NCBI RefSeq assembly: GCF_902804475.1
Contig: NZ_CADCSU010000095.1
Location: 1-56,947, forward strand
Origin: Flavobacterium bizetiae
GTDB lineage: Bacteria > Bacteroidota > Bacteroidia > Flavobacteriales > Flavobacteriaceae
Direction of reading: 5' to 3'
DNA: 56,947 nt
Positions 26,871 through 34,554 of this stretch are shown one piece after another. The notes under the pieces were generated by a model that saw only the letters and a program-made list of their open reading frames with translations, was not told where the DNA came from and ran no database searches. The translations under genes were made by a program, and so were the position numbers. Positions within the stretch are counted from its first letter, which is position 1; each line of letters begins with the position of its first letter.

Positions 26871-28106
26871 ATGAAAACTACATTTTTGAAAATAGCATTT
26901 TTAAGTCTGTCGATTTTAGCAATTTCAAGCTGTTCTTCAAACGACGAATCAGATCCTGAAATCATCATTGAACCGCCAGTTTTAAACCCAGGCGATCTGT
27001 TGACTACGCAAAATGTGGCAACATATATGGTCGATGCAAATGCTACCAAAGAGACTGTAGCTTTATTTTATAATTTAAAAAAGCTTGCCAAAACTAAAGT
27101 CGCGATTGGTCAGCAAGATGCTTTTAATAGTTTTTATCAGGACAATGGCGGAGATTCGGATATCAAAAAAAATACAGGTTCAGATCCTGCAATTTTAGGT
27201 TCTGATTTTATGTTTATTACTGACAAAAACAATAACAATCAGCCGGATAACTGGTTTTATCAGCAAGAAGAAAAAATTACAATCGCTACAAAAGCCGCTT
27301 ACGCGAAAGGAATAATCAATAATTTTTGCTGGCATTTGAGAGAACCTATTAAAGAAGATTCTTTTTATACCGTCGATATGACGGCAGACCAAAAAGCAAA
27401 TGCTTTTAAAAGTATTTTGCCCGGCGGAGCAAATCATGAATGGTATAAGAAAAAATTAGACAAAATTGCCAGTGTCCTTTTAAATCTAAAAGGTTCGAAA
27501 GGAGAATTGATTCCGATCATCTTCAGGCCTTTTCATGAATTTGACGGAAGCTGGTTTTGGTGGGGCGCTAATTTCGCTACGGCTCAGGAATATAAAACGG
27601 CTTATCAGTTCACCGTTGATTACTTAAAGAATAGTAAAGGCGTGCATAATATTCTTTACGCCTTTTCGCCTGACAACTCATATACTACAGAAGCGAATTA
27701 TTTAAGCAGATATCCCGGTGATAAATATGTAGATGTTTTAGGAATGGACAATTATGGAGATTTTGATAATCAGGGACAATCTGGAGCTAACAAAGCCAAT
27801 TCTAAACTAAAAATAATTGCTGATTTGGCTAAAGCCAAAGTAAAAATTGCAGCATTAACAGAAACCGGTTATCAGGTTACAAATGCAAAAATGCCAATAA
27901 CAGATTGGTTTTCGACTTATTTGTACAGCGCATTGACATCGAATGATATTGAAGTTAGTTATGCCATGCTTTGGAACAATACTAAAGATGCTTATTTTGT
28001 ACCAAATGGTGCTGTTTCGAATGCAGCAGATTTTAAGACGTTTACTACGAAGTCAAAAATGACATTAGTAAATTCTTTACCAAAGATGTATGAATTACCA
28101 AAGTAA
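26871..28106 (+). CDS. GH26 beta-mannanase (lipoprotein, probably surface-exposed)
   Basis: A second GH26 of 411 residues. The lipoprotein signal (LAISSC, lipid Cys21) is followed by SSNDESDPE, an acidic stretch like the surface-export signal of flavobacterial lipoproteins; this contrasts with the GH26 at 21805. Catalytic landmarks: KVAIGQQDAF, NFCWHLREP, the acid/base Glu in IIFRPFHEFDGSWFWWG and the nucleophile Glu in AALTETGYQ. Insertions relative to the first GH26 (for example around FITDKNNNNQPDNWF) suggest a different cleft. It starts 3 bases after the epimerase stop, so it is part of the same operon. Likely role: initial attack on mannan at the surface. Confidence 0.91.
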   Translation: MKTTFLKIAFLSLSILAISSCSSNDESDPEIIIEPPVLNPGDLLTTQNVATYMVDANATKETVALFYNLKKLAKTKVAIGQQDAFNSFYQDNGGDSDIKKNTGSDPAILGSDFMFITDKNNNNQPDNWFYQQEEKITIATKAAYAKGIINNFCWHLREPIKEDSFYTVDMTADQKANAFKSILPGGANHEWYKKKLDKIASVLLNLKGSKGELIPIIFRPFHEFDGSWFWWGANFATAQEYKTAYQFTVDYLKNSKGVHNILYAFSPDNSYTTEANYLSRYPGDKYVDVLGMDNYGDFDNQGQSGANKANSKLKIIADLAKAKVKIAALTETGYQVTNAKMPITDWFSTYLYSALTSNDIEVSYAMLWNNTKDAYFVPNGAVSNAADFKTFTTKSKMTLVNSLPKMYELPK

Positions 28107-28123
28107 CGTTAGCTTTAAAATGG

Positions 28124-28160
28124 CACACGGATTTGAACAGATTTAAACGGGTTTACGCGG
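28124..28160. repeat. short intergenic repeat, related to 22957-22987
   Basis: On the minus strand it reads AACCCGTTTAAATCTG then TTCAAATCCGTGTGCC, the same AAATCTGTT / ATCCGYGTG layout as the copy at 22957. Confidence 0.4.
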
Positions 28161-28165
28161 TTTTT

Positions 28166-28267
28166 TTGTCATTTCGACGGAGGAGAAATCACACGCTTGA
28201 ATCGACAAAGATTGGCGATTTTAGCAACGGAGTTTCTAGTGTGATTTCTCCTCCGTCGAAATGACAA
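28166..28267. repeat. 102-bp near-palindromic element (perfect 29-bp arms)
   Basis: Arms 28166-28194 and 28239-28267 are perfectly complementary over 29 bp (TTGTCATTTCGACGGAGGAG then AAATCACAC). The 44-base middle contains CGACAAAGATTGG and ACGGAGTTTCTA. A copy with the same 102-bp length, the same arm length but different arm sequence is at 34555-34656, and a decayed copy is at 7629-7756. It carries no open frame of its own and lies between GH26 and GH5_7. Confidence 0.8.
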
Positions 28268-28309
28268 GATTGTCGAAAACCAAAAACTTCTAAAAACACC
28301 TAAAGCCCT

Positions 28310-28384
28310 AGCCCTGATAGAAGTGAAAATCCTTTTGTACCGGGGTTCGGCACAAAAGATTGAAACGGATAGCAGGAAACAGCT
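28310..28384 (+). ncRNA. structured intergenic element, Flavo-1-like (copy 3)
   Basis: Starts AGCCCTGATAGAAG and ends AGCAGGAAACAGCT. Outer AGC/GCT is kept; the second helix is CCTG/CAGG instead of CCCG/CGGG, a compensated change; the inner hairpin is TTTTGT-CCG / CGG-ACAAAA. It ends 15 bases before the GH5_7 start, so it would be in its leader, and the 102-bp palindrome ends 42 bases before it. Confidence 0.55.
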
Positions 28385-28399
28385 CCAAAAAAACAACAA

Positions 28400-29686
28400 A
28401 TGAAAAACAGATTTCTAAAAACTCTTGGATTAATGTTATTATTTTCTGCAATCGCATGTCAGGCGCAGGAAAGAATTACGGTTAAGGGAACGCAATTTTA
28501 TAAAGGCGATAAACCGTACGCCTATATTGGTACGAATTATTGGTACGGAAGTTTATTGGCTTCGAAAAAAGTGGGCGACCGAAAAAGATTGCTTCGTGAA
28601 CTGGATTTGATGCAGAAAAACGGAATCGATAACCTGAGAATACTCGTTGGTGCCGATGGCGGAAAATACGATTTTACGGTTCGTCCGGCATTGCAATACG
28701 AGCAGGGAAAATACGATGAGGATTTGCTTGACGGTTTGGATTTTTTGATCAATGAAATGAGCAAACGTAAAATGTATGCAGTTTTGTATTTGACGAATAA
28801 CTGGGAATGGTCGGGCGGAATGTCGCAATATTTAGAGTGGAATGGCAAAGGCGCGATTCCGGTTCCGAATATTGCTCCGAATACCTGGCCGCAATTTATG
28901 GAGTATACAGAACAATTTCATAGTTGTGAACCTTGTATGAAGGCTTTAGAAAATCATGTGAAGTTTATTATCAGCAGAACCAATAAATATTCGAAAAAGA
29001 AATATACCGAAGATAATACGATTATGGCGTGGCAAGTGGGCAACGAACCAAGGCTTTTTACGGTAGAGAATGAAACGAAATTTACGATTTGGCTGAATAA
29101 TATTGTAAATCTGATTGATAGTTTAGATAAAAACCATTTGGTTTCGACAGGTTCTGAAGGGAAAAACAGCTCGAACGATAGTATGGAAATCTTCGAGAGA
29201 ACACACCAAAATCCGAACATTGATTATTTGACAATGCATATCTGGCCTAAAAACTGGAACTGGTTCAAAGCTGATAGTGCCGAAAAAACGATGACAACTA
29301 CACTTGAAAATGCTGGAAAATATATTGACGATCATATTAAGGTAGCCAATAACCTAAAACGCCCTATTATTATTGAAGAATTTGGTTTAGGAAGAGAAAA
29401 CGAAAGTTTACTGGCAACGACATCAACAAAAAACAGGGATGTTTTTTATGATTACATTTTTAGCAGAGTTGCCAAAAGCGTTAAAAATAATGGCCCGTTG
29501 CAGGCTGCGAATTTCTGGGGATTTGGTGGCGAAGGAAAACCTGTAACCCAAGACGGAAAATGGAATCCCGGAGATCCCTTAACAACTGATCCTCCACAGG
29601 AACCACAAGGATTGAATTCGGTTTTTTCTTCGGATAAATCGACTTTGGATATTGTGAATAAGTACAATTTACAATTGAAAAAATAG
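28400..29686 (+). CDS. GH5 beta-mannanase (GH5_7-like)
   Basis: A 428-residue enzyme with an N-terminal export signal; AIACQAQ allows either a lipid Cys (about residue 21) or signal peptidase I cleavage, so anchoring is uncertain. GH5_7-type features: the start FYKGDKPYAYIGTNYWYGS, LRILVGADGG, LYLTNNWEWSGGM, the acid/base Glu in MAWQVGNEPR, WPKNWNWF and the nucleophile Glu in PIIIEEFGLGRE. These match bacterial endo-mannanases and mannosidases of that subfamily. It follows the second GH26 after 293 bases filled with repeats, so it may be a separate unit or read through. It ends at a strong terminator. Confidence 0.9.
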   Translation: MKNRFLKTLGLMLLFSAIACQAQERITVKGTQFYKGDKPYAYIGTNYWYGSLLASKKVGDRKRLLRELDLMQKNGIDNLRILVGADGGKYDFTVRPALQYEQGKYDEDLLDGLDFLINEMSKRKMYAVLYLTNNWEWSGGMSQYLEWNGKGAIPVPNIAPNTWPQFMEYTEQFHSCEPCMKALENHVKFIISRTNKYSKKKYTEDNTIMAWQVGNEPRLFTVENETKFTIWLNNIVNLIDSLDKNHLVSTGSEGKNSSNDSMEIFERTHQNPNIDYLTMHIWPKNWNWFKADSAEKTMTTTLENAGKYIDDHIKVANNLKRPIIIEEFGLGRENESLLATTSTKNRDVFYDYIFSRVAKSVKNNGPLQAANFWGFGGEGKPVTQDGKWNPGDPLTTDPPQEPQGLNSVFSSDKSTLDIVNKYNLQLKK

Positions 29687-29710
29687 ATAAAGTAAAACTT
29701 TATAAATTTC

Positions 29711-29743
29711 AAACCCGACAGGTTTCAAAAACCTGTCGGGTTT
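29711..29743 (+). terminator. strong bidirectional terminator after GH5_7
   Basis: Perfect 15-bp stem AAACCCGACAGGTTT / AAACCTGTCGGGTTT with a 3-base loop. It is between convergent genes and can serve both. Confidence 0.85.
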
Positions 29744-29762
29744 ATTGTTTCATATAAACGAA

Positions 29763-29786
29763 AGAGACGCACTACTGTGCGCCTCT
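29763..29786. repeat. small hairpin of the GAGACGCAC type
   Basis: AGAGACGCAC / GTGCGCCTCT with one mismatch and loop TACT. It resembles small intergenic hairpins common in bacterial genomes and lies between convergent genes. Confidence 0.45.
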
Positions 29787-29822
29787 ACGATATGCGTTAT
29801 TTATTTTTTACAAAATACAATT

Positions 29823-30779
29823 TTATACCAATATCTTTTCAATAGCATTCAATTCATCCGGAGTAAAATCAAGACTTTGTAAACAATCAATATTATTATT
29901 TAATTGTCGTACAGAACTTGCGCCTATTAAAACCGAGGTAATACGTTTGTCTTTTTGCAACCAAGCCAAAGCCATTTGTGCCAAAGATTGATTACGATTT
30001 TGTGCAATTTCGTTTAGCTGAACTAATTTATTAATACGATCGGGAGTAACCTCATCTTCTTTTAAATGTCCGTTTGGATTATGCGCTCTGGAATTTTCAG
30101 GAATTCCGTTCAGGTATTTATCTGTTAAAAGTCCTTGTGCCAAAGGAGAAAATGCGATGCAGCCTACTCCTTTTTCTTCGAGAACATCTAGTAAACCATT
30201 TTCTACCCAACGCTCTAACATCGAATATTTTGCCTGATGAATCAAACAAGGCGTGCCTAATTGTTTTAAAACATCAACCGCAACACGAGTTTGCTCTGCT
30301 GAGTAATTACTGATTCCAACATACAACGCTTTTCCGCTTCTTACGGCATAATCAAGCGCCATCATGGTTTCTTCTATTGGCGTTTCGGGATCTGGGCGAT
30401 GCGAATAAAAAATATCGACATAATCGACTTTCATGCGTTTCAAACTCTGGTCTAAGCTCGATAATAAATACTTGCGAGAACCCCAATCGCCATAAGGTCC
30501 GTCCCACATTGTGTAACCTGCTTTGGTAGAAATGATGATTTCGTCACGCAAATTTCCCTGAAAATTGTGCCAAAGGATTTTACCAAAATTAGTTTCTGCA
30601 GAACCTGGAACCGGTCCGTAATTATTTGCCAAATCAAAGTGGGTAATTCCTTTATCAAAAGCTTCTACAGCAATACTTTCGGCGTTTTCAAAATTATCGA
30701 CCGACCCAAAGTTATGCCACAATCCTAAAGAAATTTCAGGAAGTAATAATCCGCTTCTTCCGCATCTGTTATATTTCAT
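29823..30779 (-). CDS. aldo/keto reductase (L-glyceraldehyde 3-phosphate reductase-like)
   Basis: NADPH-dependent oxidoreductase of 318 residues, cytoplasmic. AKR landmarks: the start MKYNRCGRSGLLLPEISLGLW, catalytic Asp/Tyr in HFDLANNYGP, Lys in IISTKAGYTMW, His in FYSHRPDPETPIEETM, and the cofactor-binding end TSVLIGASSVRQLNNNI. The pattern W.GPYGDWGSRKYLL and QAKYSMLERW match the YghZ/Gpr subfamily. It is within the mannan region but transcribed toward the end of the plus-strand operon; a role in sugar metabolism is possible but unproven. Confidence 0.9.
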   Translation of the reverse strand: MKYNRCGRSGLLLPEISLGLWHNFGSVDNFENAESIAVEAFDKGITHFDLANNYGPVPGSAETNFGKILWHNFQGNLRDEIIISTKAGYTMWDGPYGDWGSRKYLLSSLDQSLKRMKVDYVDIFYSHRPDPETPIEETMMALDYAVRSGKALYVGISNYSAEQTRVAVDVLKQLGTPCLIHQAKYSMLERWVENGLLDVLEEKGVGCIAFSPLAQGLLTDKYLNGIPENSRAHNPNGHLKEDEVTPDRINKLVQLNEIAQNRNQSLAQMALAWLQKDKRITSVLIGASSVRQLNNNIDCLQSLDFTPDELNAIEKILV

Positions 30780-30863
30780 TGTTTTAGTTTAATGGTTGAA
30801 AGTTTAATAGGTTTTAAAGATAAAAAAATATCAATAGCGATTAATTCAAAAGTTGCGTTTTTT

Positions 30864-31009
30864 TAATCTCGCAAAGACGTGAAGAAGCAAAGTTTTTTTG
30901 CCACGAATTCACGAATGAATTGCTTCAAAATTCTCGTCTATTTTGTTGCATAGCCCCTAGCTTCAGCTAGGGGAATTTATGTTCAAATAAGAAAGGGCTT
31001 TAGCCAAAC
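30864..31009 (+). repeat. composite repeat, left copy (inverted partner at 31875-32066)
   Basis: Ordered modules: AATCTCGCAAAGACG with AAAGTTTTTTT; GCCACGAATTCACGAAT (30900-30916); GCATAGCCCCTAGCTTCAGC with the perfect hairpin CCCCTAGCT/AGCTAGGGG (30954-30973); and GGCTTTAGCCAAAC. The same modules in the same order, inverted, lie on the other side of the DUF308 gene. With the terminator at 30991-31035 it fills the 315-base gap before that gene. Confidence 0.7.
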
Positions 31010-31035
31010 CTAATTAGTTTGTCTAAAGCCCTTTC
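30991..31035 (-). terminator. hairpin/terminator downstream of the DUF308 gene
   Basis: GAAAGGGCTTTAG-CAAAC pairs with GTTTG-CTAAAGCCCTTTC (18 pairs, one mismatch) around loop CTAATTA. The T run is weak, so it may be a repeat-derived hairpin acting as terminator. Confidence 0.55.
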
Positions 31036-31094
31036 GTTTACGTATAAATCAACATCCAGTTAAAACCGGAAAGTATTTAATATCTAATAAAATT

Positions 31095-31697
31095 CTATAA
31101 ATGAATTTTCTCTTTCAAATCATCAATTTTTTCAGGAATATCGTGTATTCTTTTTAGTTTGAAAGAAAGATAAATATAAAAAATTCCCAATGCTATAAAA
31201 GCAAAAGCAGTCCAGTATACTAATGAAAGTCCGGCAAAAAGAGGATTCCATAATAATACAAATGAAAAAATTGTTCCTAATATCCCTAAAAACAAAAGAT
31301 TCTTCCAATCCGGAACAGAATAACTCTTTAGATTAAAAGCAATAACAATCGCCATTATCGAACGGAACAAAACTACAAACCCAACATATAACGGAAGTAA
31401 TGTAATCGAAATTAACGGATTAGAAATCAACAATATCCCAACCACTAAACCTATAATTCCGGATGCTAATGTCCAGCCCCAATTATCAATTTTCTTTCTG
31501 TTCGAAAGAGCAAAAATGATATCAAAAACTCCACTCACCAAAAACGAAATGCTAAAAAGAAAAGCAAGTGTTAAATAAGCGGCCAAAGGAGTAATAAAAG
31601 ACCAAATCCCGATTCCAACAAAAAGTAATCCTATCAATAACGGAATGTACCAATAATCAATCGCTATTCTAACTTTTTTAAATAAAGAACTTTCCAT
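31095..31697 (-). CDS. DUF308 / HdeD-like membrane protein
   Basis: A 200-residue inner-membrane protein with about six hydrophobic helices arranged as three pairs (for example LLIGLLFVGIGIWSFI, YLTLAFLFSISFLVSGVFDI, WTLASGIIGLVVGILLI). Paired helices with GI.W....P and G...I..A motifs fit the DUF308/HdeD family, named after an E. coli acid-resistance protein whose mechanism is unclear. The C-terminus is charged (RIHDIPEKIDDLKEKIH). The gene stands alone and is bracketed by inverted composite repeats (30864-31009 and 31875-32066). No link to mannan use is apparent. Confidence 0.85.
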   Translation of the reverse strand: MESSLFKKVRIAIDYWYIPLLIGLLFVGIGIWSFITPLAAYLTLAFLFSISFLVSGVFDIIFALSNRKKIDNWGWTLASGIIGLVVGILLISNPLISITLLPLYVGFVVLFRSIMAIVIAFNLKSYSVPDWKNLLFLGILGTIFSFVLLWNPLFAGLSLVYWTAFAFIALGIFYIYLSFKLKRIHDIPEKIDDLKEKIHL

Positions 31698-31874
31698 AAA
31701 TACTATTTTAAAATCATGCTTACTCTGTAAAGTTTTCAGCTTACCTTTAAAAAATTGACTTCTTTAAAAAACCTGTAAACAGCTGTTTTTCAAATGAAGT
31801 TATCCCAAAGATAACGATTAAAAATAATATTTATAATTATTAACCTACAAAAATACTTTAATCAAACTCTGCGT

Positions 31875-32066
31875 GTTTGGCTAAAGCCTTTTTTCTATTT
31901 CAATCTAATTCCCCTAGCTGAAGCTAGGGCTATGCAAAAAAAATCGCCACCAATTCACGAATAAATTGTTTAATAATTCGTGAATTCGTGGCGAAAAAAC
32001 TTTATAAATTAATAGCAAAAAAAACTTTGCGTCTCTGCTCCCGATAGCCATCGGGATTGCGAGATT
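31875..32066 (-). repeat. composite repeat, right copy (inverted relative to 30864-31009)
   Basis: On the minus strand: AATCTCGCAATCCCGATGGC (with hairpin CCCGAT/ATCGGG), GACGCAAAGTTTTTTTTGC, the palindrome TCGCCACGAATTCACGAAT ... ATTCGTGAATTGGTGGCGA (31944-31994), GCATAGCCCTAGCTTCAGC then TAGGGGAATT, and AAAGGCTTTAGCCAAAC. It ends 10 bases from the GH3 stop. With 31698-31874 it makes up the 378-base gap before GH3; that remaining part is AT-rich with minus-strand -7-like boxes TATCTTTG (31806-31813) and TATTTTTG (31848-31855). Confidence 0.7.
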
Positions 32067-32075
32067 ATTTCTTAG

Positions 32076-34367
32076 CTACTTCAACTCAAAACCACCTTCT
32101 AAACCTTTATCAGAACTTCCTCCTACCATAATCTTAAAAGTTCCCGGTTCTACAAGATAATTCCCGTCATTGTCATAAAAACCTAATTCTTTATTCGTTA
32201 AAGTAAAAGTTACCGTTTTCGTTTCTCCCTTTTTCAAATTCACTAATTCAAAACCTTTCAATTCTTTTATTGGCCGAACTATACTTGCGAATTCATCATG
32301 AATATATAACTGAACAACTTCTTTTCCGTCATAATTTCCTGAGTTTGTAACCGCAACGCTAACCTCAACTTTTTCTCCTTTTGCGAAAGAAGTCTTATTC
32401 AATTTTAAATCTTTATAATCAAATTTGGTATAACTCAACCCAAAACCAAACGGATATTGAGGCGTTTTTTCCACATCCATATAATGAGACCAAAACACAT
32501 TTTTATCACTATCTACAGGTCTTCCTGTACTGTATTTATTATAATAAATAGGCACCTGCCCCACATTTCTCGGAAACGAGATTGGTAATTTTCCACTTGG
32601 GTTATAATCTCCATATAAAACCTGCGCAACCGCATTTCCTGTTTGCGTTCCTAATTGCCAAGCCTCTACAATTGCCGGAACATTTTCAGCCGCCCACGGA
32701 ATACTTAACGGACGACCATTATTTAAAACCAAAACTACATTCGGGTTTACCTTATAAATTTCCTCTAACAATTCCTGTTGCAAGCCTGGCAAATTCAAGT
32801 CCGTTCTGCTTCTTCCCTCCCCGCTCTGAAAACCGTATTCTCCTAAAACCATCACTACAACATCGGCATTTTTAGCTGCCGTTTTTGCAGCTTCAAATCC
32901 GCTTTTGTCTGTTGTATTAAAAACTGTTTCCGTTAAAAAAGTTGCTTTTTGTTTCAATAAATCAGCACCTTTTTCAAAAACCAATTGATTGTCTTTATAT
33001 TGCTGCATGCCTTCTAAAACCGAAACGGCCGTATTGTCATCAGCCGCAATTCTCCAGCTTCCAAGCGGACTATTTTTATCATTTGCCAAAACGCCAATCA
33101 AAGCAATTTTTTGTCCGGTTTTCTTTAGCGGAAGCAAATTCTTATCGTTCTTCAACAATACGATAGATTTCTTCGCCATATCCAGAACACCGTCATTATT
33201 CGCTTTACTTCCCACAACCGCTTTTTCACGTTTTTCATCACAATATCTGTACGGATCATCAAACAAACCAAGCTCAAATTTCACACGCAAAATTCTACGA
33301 ACCGCATCATCAACCAAAGCTTCTTTTACTTTTCCTTCCTTCACTAAACCCACTAATTTTGCTACGTATAAATACGATTCCATATCCATGTCAGAACCTG
33401 CAATGACTGCTTTTGCTGTTGCATCGGCTTCATCTTTTGCATATCCGTGCGCAATCATTTCGCGGATCGAAGCGTAATCAGAAATTACAAAACCATCAAA
33501 CTTCCATTTTCCTTTCAGGATATCCCTTTGCAGGAAAACATTTCCCGTTGCCGGAACTCCATTCAATGTATTAAACGAATTCATAAAGGTACGAACTCCA
33601 GCTTCAACTGTCGCTTCAAAAGGTGGCAAAACCGAATTGTACAACTTAGAATTACTTATATCCACAATATTATATTCCAGTCCCGCCTCAACATAACCAT
33701 ACGCCGCAAAGTGTTTCGCACAAGCCGCAATCGTATTTACTTTGGCCAGATCAGCAATTGTTTCGCCCTGAAAACCGTGAACTCTTGCAATCGCAATTTT
33801 ACTTCCCAAATACGGATCTTCTCCTGCGCCTTCCATCACACGTCCCCAACGCGCATCATTTGCAACGTCTACATTTGGGCCAAAAGTCCAGTTAATTCCA
33901 GATGCCGAAGCTTCATCAGCCGCAATTGCCGCTGACTTTTTAATCGCTTCCAAATCCCAACTCGCCGCTTCTGCCAACGGAATCGGACTTAACGTTTTAT
34001 AACCATGAATCACATCAAAACCTATAATCAACGGAATCCCCAATCTCGTTTCTTCAACCGCAATTTTCTGCACGGCACGAACTTCCTTAACACCACGCAC
34101 CGTCAGCATCGAACCCACCCAGCCTTTACGCAAATGTTCATATTTCAACTCAGCCGTTCCGCCTTTCGGAGCAGGCCCCGTAACATCCCAAAATCCGTTA
34201 TATTGATTCATTTGCCCCACCTTTTCCTCCAAAGTCATCAAAGGCAAAAGCAAATCGATACGTTGTTCAATAGTTTTATTTTTATCCAGATATGGCTTTT
34301 TTTGTGCATTCATATTTCCAACAGTAAACAGGGCAAAAACCCCGATTGTTATTATTTTATTTTTCAT
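32076..34367 (-). CDS. bglX: GH3 beta-glucosidase, BglX type
   Basis: Periplasmic exo-acting beta-glycosidase, 763 residues. Signal peptide to about residue 21 (GNMNAQ). Domains in order: GH3 N-terminal barrel (about 30-350) with the nucleophile Asp in FVISDYASIREM, the alpha/beta sandwich domain (about 390-620; KSIVLLKNDKNLLPL, VLGEYGFQSGEGRSR, VLVLNNGRPLSI), and a C-terminal fibronectin III-like domain (about 670-755; VAVTNSGNYDGKEVVQLYI). Length and order are typical of BglX. In a galactoglucomannan locus it would remove non-reducing glucose, or beta-linked sugars, from oligosaccharides; specificity cannot be read from sequence. It is a single gene on the minus strand. Confidence 0.94.
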   Translation of the reverse strand: MKNKIITIGVFALFTVGNMNAQKKPYLDKNKTIEQRIDLLLPLMTLEEKVGQMNQYNGFWDVTGPAPKGGTAELKYEHLRKGWVGSMLTVRGVKEVRAVQKIAVEETRLGIPLIIGFDVIHGYKTLSPIPLAEAASWDLEAIKKSAAIAADEASASGINWTFGPNVDVANDARWGRVMEGAGEDPYLGSKIAIARVHGFQGETIADLAKVNTIAACAKHFAAYGYVEAGLEYNIVDISNSKLYNSVLPPFEATVEAGVRTFMNSFNTLNGVPATGNVFLQRDILKGKWKFDGFVISDYASIREMIAHGYAKDEADATAKAVIAGSDMDMESYLYVAKLVGLVKEGKVKEALVDDAVRRILRVKFELGLFDDPYRYCDEKREKAVVGSKANNDGVLDMAKKSIVLLKNDKNLLPLKKTGQKIALIGVLANDKNSPLGSWRIAADDNTAVSVLEGMQQYKDNQLVFEKGADLLKQKATFLTETVFNTTDKSGFEAAKTAAKNADVVVMVLGEYGFQSGEGRSRTDLNLPGLQQELLEEIYKVNPNVVLVLNNGRPLSIPWAAENVPAIVEAWQLGTQTGNAVAQVLYGDYNPSGKLPISFPRNVGQVPIYYNKYSTGRPVDSDKNVFWSHYMDVEKTPQYPFGFGLSYTKFDYKDLKLNKTSFAKGEKVEVSVAVTNSGNYDGKEVVQLYIHDEFASIVRPIKELKGFELVNLKKGETKTVTFTLTNKELGFYDNDGNYLVEPGTFKIMVGGSSDKGLEGGFELK

Positions 34368-34388
34368 TGGTTAGTTTTTTTTTAAAGC

Positions 34389-34420
34389 TGCTAAGGTTCT
34401 AAGATTCTGAGTTGCTAAGT
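34389..34420. repeat. 8-bp tandem repeat (NNCTAAGN, 4 units)
   Basis: TGCTAAGG, TTCTAAGA, TTCTGAGT, TGCTAAGT in a row. Farther on, 34755-34791 is built of AATCTAAAATC-type units. Together with the two elements between them, these fill the 425-base gap between the SASA gene and GH3. Confidence 0.6.
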
Positions 34421-34429
34421 TTTCTTTTT

Positions 34430-34517
34430 GGGCGTGTCCCTCCCGGCCGGGCTATTCGTTGCAAGTCCTCGCACTTCCTTCGTCAGGCTGTGGGCTTTTC
34501 ACTACTATCCCTCACGC
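34430..34517 (-). repeat. GCGTG-bounded structured repeat, related to the Flavo-1-like elements
   Basis: Outer stem GCGTG / CACGC. On the minus strand the segment GGATAGTAGTGAAAAG aligns with GATAGTAGTGGAAATC of copy 2 (7522-7597), and TTGCAACGAATAGCCC aligns with TTGAAACGGATAGCGGG. The middle (CACAGCCTGACGAAGGAAG) is different. The 102-bp palindrome begins 37 bases beyond its 5' side, as at the other two sites. Confidence 0.6.
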
Positions 34518-34554
34518 GAACGGTTAAAAGAACTTTTAGTTTTTAAACTCAATC

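Noticed and set aside
28169..28399. Minus-strand open frame between GH26 and GH5_7
   Set aside because: It covers the palindrome and the Flavo-1-like element and has no protein features.
32942..33935. Plus-strand open frames inside the GH3 gene
   Set aside because: Shadows of the GH3 coding sequence; products lack any recognisable pattern while the minus-strand frame has complete GH3 motifs.
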